NCBI GenBank assembly: GCA_902464035.1
Contig: CABQHT010000059.1
Span: forward strand, 1-11,618
Direction: 5' to 3'
From: an uncultured Collinsella sp.
Lineage (GTDB): Bacteria > Actinomycetota > Coriobacteriia > Coriobacteriales > Coriobacteriaceae
Length of the DNA stretch: 11,618 bases
Part shown: positions 7,958-11,618 of the stretch, one piece after another
How positions within the stretch are numbered: the first letter of the stretch is position 1
Layout of the letters: each line of letters begins with the position of its first letter
Program-made: the position numbers and the translations under genes
The notes under the pieces: generated by a model
Database searches by the model: none
Seen by the model: the letters and a program-made list of their open reading frames with translations, nothing else
Told to the model about the DNA's origin: nothing

Positions 7958-8632
7958 CTACAGGATTTCATCCGGGCTGGCGGGTTTGGTTGTTTTGGGA
8001 ATGCCGAGTTTGGATGAGGCAAAATCGTCAATATTGCCTTTGATTCCGTCTTCGGTGTAGACAGTGACCATATAGGTGCTGTGTCCGAATTCACTCTTGT
8101 CGCGTATCGCCCGGGCTTGCCAGTAGGCGGCCCTGTCTCGTCCTTCTATTCTTCCGATACGGCGGAGCTCTGTTCGTTTTAGCTTCTGGTCGTTATCGAT
8201 GGCCCGGCCGACCTCCTCGGTCAGTCCACACTGCTCAATCAGCTTGTCGAGGACTTGGTTCATGTGGTGATCGCTGGCGTTTGGCGCGTAGTCATAGGCG
8301 AGGGTTACGGAGGCAAGGGGCTGGTCGTAGAGCAGACAGTTAGCCGCCGGAGGTTCAAGGCTGAAATAAGGAGAGCATCCATCGATCTGGCCGAGCAGCG
8401 GTAACTTTGACTGCCAAATTCCGGCGGGAATTCCTTCTTCGTAGAACACGCCGCGGCAGATGAAGGAGAACGAGGTGGCGCGCGAACCGGCGTCGATCAT
8501 CCCGCACAGATCGAAGGGCGAGGCGATACCAAGGGAAAAGGGCGCGACGACGATAAGGAAGAGTATCAAGATGGAAACAGCGAGAATGATGATGGCGTTA
8601 CGGCCAGCGGAACGAGGCTGAGGCTGCTTCAT
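7958..8632 (-). CDS. Unknown protein with one N-terminal membrane segment
   Basis: I do not recognise this 224-residue protein. It begins MKQPQPRSAGRN, then has a hydrophobic membrane segment (about 13-30), and the rest appears soluble and presumably faces outward (positive N-terminus inside). It has five Cys (43, 59, 86, 99, 135), which would permit disulfides outside the cell. The C-terminal third is charged, with YMVTVYTEDGIKGN near the end. The start is set at 8632 because AAGGAG lies 6 nt upstream; the frame is open 58 codons further but has no ribosome site. A possible promoter on the minus strand is TTGTTC (8726-8731), 16 bp, TAGAAT (8704-8709). It is divergent from the next gene, and its stop lies 33 bases from repeat module 1. 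Confidence 0.65.
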   Translation of the reverse strand: MKQPQPRSAGRNAIIILAVSILILFLIVVAPFSLGIASPFDLCGMIDAGSRATSFSFICRGVFYEEGIPAGIWQSKLPLLGQIDGCSPYFSLEPPAANCLLYDQPLASVTLAYDYAPNASDHHMNQVLDKLIEQCGLTEEVGRAIDNDQKLKRTELRRIGRIEGRDRAAYWQARAIRDKSEFGHSTYMVTVYTEDGIKGNIDDFASSKLGIPKTTKPASPDEIL

Positions 8633-8831
8633 ATTGCGCTCCTTGAGACGAAGGGCTGTCAAGGACGAGACGATAAAAATGAATATCCTCGGATAGCAAT
8701 TCAATTCTAACCCCATAACGATCAAGAACAACAATATCGAATTCGTTAGGGCTGACTCTCTTTCTTGAATACTGTCTGTAGGCGATATCATTAGCTCAAC
8801 AGACATGGGTCATGTTGCGAGGTGTTTTGCC
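8633..8831. promoter_or_regulatory. A/T-rich divergent intergenic region
   Basis: This roughly 200-base segment is visibly A/T-richer than the flanking DNA and must hold the promoters of both divergent genes. Minus-strand candidates are TAGAAT (8704-8709) with TTGTTC (8726-8731). Plus-strand candidates are TTGAAT (8765-8770) with TATCAT (8786-8791), but the 15-bp gap is short. Neither is convincing alone. Confidence 0.4.
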
Positions 8832-9503
8832 GTGAGACGTTCTGTCCGTATTGGATTGATTGCTTTGGCGCTGGTTGCCACTGTGATTGGCATGGGCGTT
8901 GTTGGCATGTCGTTTCTGCCAACTGCGGTGACGGAGCCCGTGGTCAAGCCCATAACTCAATCTGTTGAGTTCCTGACCGGCGATACCAAGCCCGATACGA
9001 TTACCGTTGATTTCGATGAGCAGCCGGCGGTGCTGGGGATTAGTAATTACCCGCTCATCCAGCTTGGAGCTATGCGCTACACCATGGATGAGGGTCTGAT
9101 CGACAAAGCATCTGAGTTACTCAAGGGTAAAACCTTTAAGCGCTGGTACGGATATGCGTCCTATCGGGCAAAGGCGAACGACATGGTCGGTGGATACCGC
9201 TCTTCCATCGAGTTGGATACCACGAGCGGCACCAAACTGTGTGATGTCTCGTACGATCCGGGTTACGAGGGCAATGAGGGTCCGGGCATCTACATCATGG
9301 ACGGCGATGTCGCCTATGTCATGGAGGGCGACCAGACCGAGCTCAACGATTTTATGGGTCAGTGTATCCAAGATGCCTATAAACAGACCTGTTTGCCTGA
9401 CCCGCAGACTGCACGCGATAGTGGGTCTGCCCGTACATGGCTGTTCGAGGATGAGATGCCCTGGACCGTCGAATCGGGAAGTACGGGTTCGGCGAAGGAG
9501 TAG
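8832..9503 (+). CDS. Unknown secreted or membrane-anchored protein
   Basis: I do not recognise this 223-residue protein. It starts with a positively charged segment (MRRSVRIG) and a hydrophobic stretch (about 7-28), consistent with a signal anchor or uncleaved signal peptide. The outer part is acidic, with three Cys (137, 178, 187) and a motif-like stretch DPGYEGNEGPGIYIMDGDVA. GTG 8832 is preferred because GAGGTG lies 7 nt upstream; an in-frame ATG at 8805 would add nine residues but has no ribosome site. It is divergent from and almost the same size as its neighbour, with the same plan (short basic N-terminus, one membrane segment, Cys-containing outer part), though I see no clear sequence similarity. 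Repeat module 2 begins 9 bases after the stop. Confidence 0.65.
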   Translation: MRRSVRIGLIALALVATVIGMGVVGMSFLPTAVTEPVVKPITQSVEFLTGDTKPDTITVDFDEQPAVLGISNYPLIQLGAMRYTMDEGLIDKASELLKGKTFKRWYGYASYRAKANDMVGGYRSSIELDTTSGTKLCDVSYDPGYEGNEGPGIYIMDGDVAYVMEGDQTELNDFMGQCIQDAYKQTCLPDPQTARDSGSARTWLFEDEMPWTVESGSTGSAKE

Positions 9504-9511
9504 AGACCGCG

Positions 9512-9545
9512 ACCACCCAAAGGCGCCCGTCCCCTTTGTAGTAGT
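9512..9545. repeat. Degenerate left terminal palindrome of module 2
   Basis: ACCACCCAAAGG (9512-9523) and CCTTTGTAGTAGT (9533-9545) match the module 1 palindrome with several changes and pair imperfectly. No right-hand partner is visible: similarity to module 1 stops near 9789, where module 1 continues into its right palindrome. Confidence 0.55.
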
Positions 9546-9555
9546 TCTCGGTTTG

Positions 9556-9771
9556 TCTCGATCTGTAACATCCTGGCCGTTAAAAGTGGGTCTGGTGTTA
9601 CAGATTGAGATTTTCGATTCGGGTGTCTTCTGTTTGTCTCGTTCTGTAACAGGTAGACCCTTATTTGCCGAGTAGTTGTTACAGATTTAGATAAACGGGA
9701 GCTGCTGAACATTTCATCTCATTCTGTAACACTTAGGACCAAAAATGACTGCTAGATGTTACAGGTCGAGA
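9556..9771. repeat. Triple 55-nt hairpin array, module 2
   Basis: Three palindromes start at 9556, 9637 and 9717, 81 and 80 bp apart, each spanning 55 nt. Their order and loops correspond one to one with module 1: hairpin 2 keeps GGTAGACCCTTATTTGCCG, and hairpin 3 keeps TAGG, CC and GCTAGATGTTACAG. Stems are degraded: hairpin 1 has one G-T pair, hairpins 2 and 3 about three mismatches each in 15 bp. The array is an older or less constrained direct copy of module 1. Confidence 0.75.
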
Positions 9772-9833
9772 CAGTAGCGTGCCGGGGCCACGGCGGGCCG
9801 ACGTCTCAGTACCCTATCCTTCAATCACTCAGA

Positions 9834-9860
9834 AAATCTTATATAGAGACACTTAGATTT
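9834..9860. promoter_or_regulatory. Candidate HspR operator at the clpB promoter
   Basis: AAATCTTATAT and ACTTAGATTT flank six variable bases, matching the dnaK element (417-443) at 22 of 27 positions with no gap. TATAAG (9864-9869) four bases downstream is a possible -10. The shared element suggests that dnaK and clpB belong to one regulon, most simply that of HspR encoded between them. Confidence 0.6.
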
Positions 9861-9910
9861 GTGTATAAGAACGCGCAAAGCTGGCAACAATACTTCTCGA
9901 ACAACGTGAA

Positions 9911-9928
9911 GCCGCCCCGTAGGGCGGC
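9911..9928 (+). promoter_or_regulatory. clpB 5' leader hairpin
   Basis: GCCGCCC (9911-9917) and GGGCGGC (9922-9928) form a perfect 7-bp stem with loop CGTA, ending 8 nt before the ribosome site GAGAGGTG (9937-9944). It closely resembles the dnaJ leader hairpin in stem sequence and placement. Confidence 0.6.
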
Positions 9929-9949
9929 CGCCCCAAGAGAGGTGATTCC

Positions 9950-11618
9950 ATGAGAATCGATAAGCTAGCAATGACATCGCGCGAGGCACTGCAGACCGCC
10001 ATGAGCACGGCCGCCGACGCGCAGGCCGGCGCGGTGGAGCCGATCCACCTGCTGTCCGCTCTGCTCGGTGCCGGTGAGCGCAATATCTCCGTGATCATCG
10101 AGCGCATTGGCGCCGATCCCGCCCAGCTCGCGCGCTCCACGCAGGATGCCATCGACCATGCGCCCAAGGTTTCGGGCGAGGGCCAGCAGATGGGTCTTTC
10201 CAACGAGCTCGTCCGCGTCATCGAGAAGGCCGAGAAAAAGGCCACCAAGATGGGCGACAGCTTTGTGGTGACCGAGCATCTGCTCATGGCGCTTGCCGAG
10301 GACAAGGGCGAGGCGGGCCGCGTGCTGCGCGACGCCGGCGTTACCAAGGAGCGCATCGAGCAGGTCTACGAGGAGCTGCGCGGCGATGACCGCGTGACGT
10401 CTGCCGAGGACAAGACGCAGTTTGAGGCCCTGGAGCAGTACGGCCGCAACATCTGCGACCTCGCTCGCGCCGGCAAGCTCGACCCGGTCATCGGCCGTAC
10501 CGATGAGATCCGCCGCACCATCCAGGTCCTGTCCCGCCGCACCAAGAACAACCCCGTGCTCATCGGCGAGCCGGGCGTCGGCAAGACAGCCATCGTCGAG
10601 GGCATCGCTCAGCGTATCGTGGCCGGCGACGTGCCGAGCACCCTGCGCGACCGCGACCTCATCGAGCTCGACATGAGCGCACTGGTCGCCGGCGCCAAGT
10701 ATCGCGGTGAGTTCGAGGACCGCTTGAAAGCCGTGCTCAAGGAAGTCCAGAAATCCGAAGGCAAGGTCATCCTGTTCATCGACGAGCTCCACACCATCGT
10801 GGGCGCGGGTGCCACCGAGGGCTCCATGGACGCCGGCAACATCCTCAAGCCGGCGCTCGCCCGTGGCGACCTGCACGCGATTGGCGCGACCACGCTCGAC
10901 GAATACCGCAAGTACATCGAGAAGGACGCGGCGCTCGCTCGTCGTTTCCAGACCGTTCTGGTGAGCGAGCCCACCGTCGAGGACACCATCTCGATCCTGC
11001 GTGGCCTCAAGGAGAAGTACGAGATCTTCCACGGCGTGCACATCACCGATAGCGCGCTCGTGGCGGCCGCCGACCTCTCCGATCGCTACATTGCCGACCG
11101 CTTCCTGCCCGACAAGGCCATCGACCTGGTCGATGAGGCGGCAAGCCGCCTGCGCATGGAGCTCGACAGCATGCCGGTCGAGATCGACGCCACCACGCGT
11201 CAGCTCACCCAGCTACAGATCGAGGAGCAGGCGCTCATGAAGGAGACCGACGACGCCTCCAAGGAGCGTCTGGAGGCCCTGCGCCAAGAGATTGCCGAGG
11301 TCCAGGAAAAGCTCAACGTGCAAAAGGCCGGCTGGCTCAACCAGAAGAACGCCATCGACCACGTGCAGGAGCTCAAAGGCCAGCTCGACGAGGCCAAGAG
11401 CGAAGAGGAGCGCGCGACGCGCAACGGAGATTTGGGCCGTGCGTCCGAGCTGCGCTACTCCGTGATTCCGGGTTTGCAGCAGCAGATTCAGGATTCCGAG
11501 GCTGCGCTCGAGGCACAAAAGCAGCAGGACGGCGAGGGCCTCAACGAGCAGGTGACCTCCGATGAGATCGCCGAGGTCGTGAGCGCCTGGACCGGCGTGC
11601 CCGTGTCCAAGATGATGC
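9950..11618 (+). CDS. clpB: Disaggregase ClpB, N-terminal part (runs off the window)
   Basis: ClpB is a hexameric AAA+ machine that threads aggregated proteins and, with DnaK, DnaJ and GrpE, refolds them. The window holds 556 codons of about 860 expected. Visible parts: the N-terminal substrate domain (about 1-145), the first AAA+ domain with Walker A GEPGVGKT (206-213) and Walker B VILFIDE ending in D278-E279, the sensor region GATTLDEYRKYIEKDAALARR, and the complete coiled-coil middle domain (about 400-525). It ends near the start of the second AAA+ domain at VSAWTGVPVSKMM. K212 and E279 fall at the same numbers as in E. coli ClpB. The start MRIDKLAMTSREALQ is typical, with GAGAGGTG upstream. 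It is likely heat-inducible through the shared operator at 9834-9860. Confidence 0.97.
   Translation, partial: MRIDKLAMTSREALQTAMSTAADAQAGAVEPIHLLSALLGAGERNISVIIERIGADPAQLARSTQDAIDHAPKVSGEGQQMGLSNELVRVIEKAEKKATKMGDSFVVTEHLLMALAEDKGEAGRVLRDAGVTKERIEQVYEELRGDDRVTSAEDKTQFEALEQYGRNICDLARAGKLDPVIGRTDEIRRTIQVLSRRTKNNPVLIGEPGVGKTAIVEGIAQRIVAGDVPSTLRDRDLIELDMSALVAGAKYRGEFEDRLKAVLKEVQKSEGKVILFIDELHTIVGAGATEGSMDAGNILKPALARGDLHAIGATTLDEYRKYIEKDAALARRFQTVLVSEPTVEDTISILRGLKEKYEIFHGVHITDSALVAAADLSDRYIADRFLPDKAIDLVDEAASRLRMELDSMPVEIDATTRQLTQLQIEEQALMKETDDASKERLEALRQEIAEVQEKLNVQKAGWLNQKNAIDHVQELKGQLDEAKSEEERATRNGDLGRASELRYSVIPGLQQQIQDSEAALEAQKQQDGEGLNEQVTSDEIAEVVSAWTGVPVSKMM

Larger units (their letters stand above)
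9504..9949. other. Non-coding region between the island and clpB
   Basis: This 446-base stretch has no supported gene. It holds the second, degenerate repeat module (9512 to about 9789), a short plain segment, the clpB operator (9834-9860) and the clpB leader hairpin (9911-9928). Confidence 0.75.

Noticed and set aside
8633..8806. 58-residue N-terminal extension of the minus-strand unknown protein
   Set aside because: No ribosome site at the upstream ATG, whereas AAGGAG directly precedes the ATG at 8632 and the membrane segment follows normally.
9965..11041. 358-codon minus-strand frame over clpB
   Set aside because: It is antisense to an unmistakable clpB with Walker motifs; no independent support.

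Overview
The window is high-GC, Gram-positive-type chromosomal DNA. Codon use, a MerR-type heat-shock regulator beside dnaK, and the repeat style suggest an actinobacterium of the class Coriobacteriia, probably Collinsella or a close relative. That placement is recognition from memory, not a search result.

Layout: (1) Positions 1-554 hold a possible tail of an upstream gene, a nested inverted repeat (170-301), and the dnaK promoter/operator and leader. (2) Positions 555-4854 form a chaperone and regulator cluster on the + strand: dnaK, grpE, a strong intrinsic terminator, a zinc-finger-less dnaJ, and hspR. (3) Positions 5133-7433 encode a 766-residue aconitase-superfamily hydratase resembling E. 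coli YbhJ. (4) Positions 7434-9800 look like an accessory island. It holds a 23-bp inverted repeat, an intrinsic terminator, two copies of a composite palindrome module, and two divergent unknown membrane-anchored proteins of 224 and 223 residues between the modules. (5) From 9834 to the end lie the clpB operator, leader and the first 556 codons of clpB.

How the parts work together: DnaK, GrpE and DnaJ form the Hsp70 cycle, and ClpB works with them to disaggregate proteins. HspR, encoded last in the cluster, is the likely repressor. A 27-bp element with identical outer halves lies upstream of both dnaK and clpB and is the best candidate for the shared HspR operator. A terminator between grpE and dnaJ leaves little room for a separate dnaJ promoter, so dnaJ-hspR may depend on read-through. 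Several genes (dnaK, dnaJ, the hydratase, clpB) have a compact perfect hairpin just upstream of the Shine-Dalgarno sequence.

Most unusual content: each composite module carries three hairpins of exactly 55 nt at about 81-bp period, with position-specific 25-nt loops. Module 1 is bounded by palindromes that are inverted copies of each other. The two modules sit just 3' of the two unknown genes. Also notable is a DnaK with the extra N-terminal segment usual in Gram-negative rather than Gram-positive Hsp70s.
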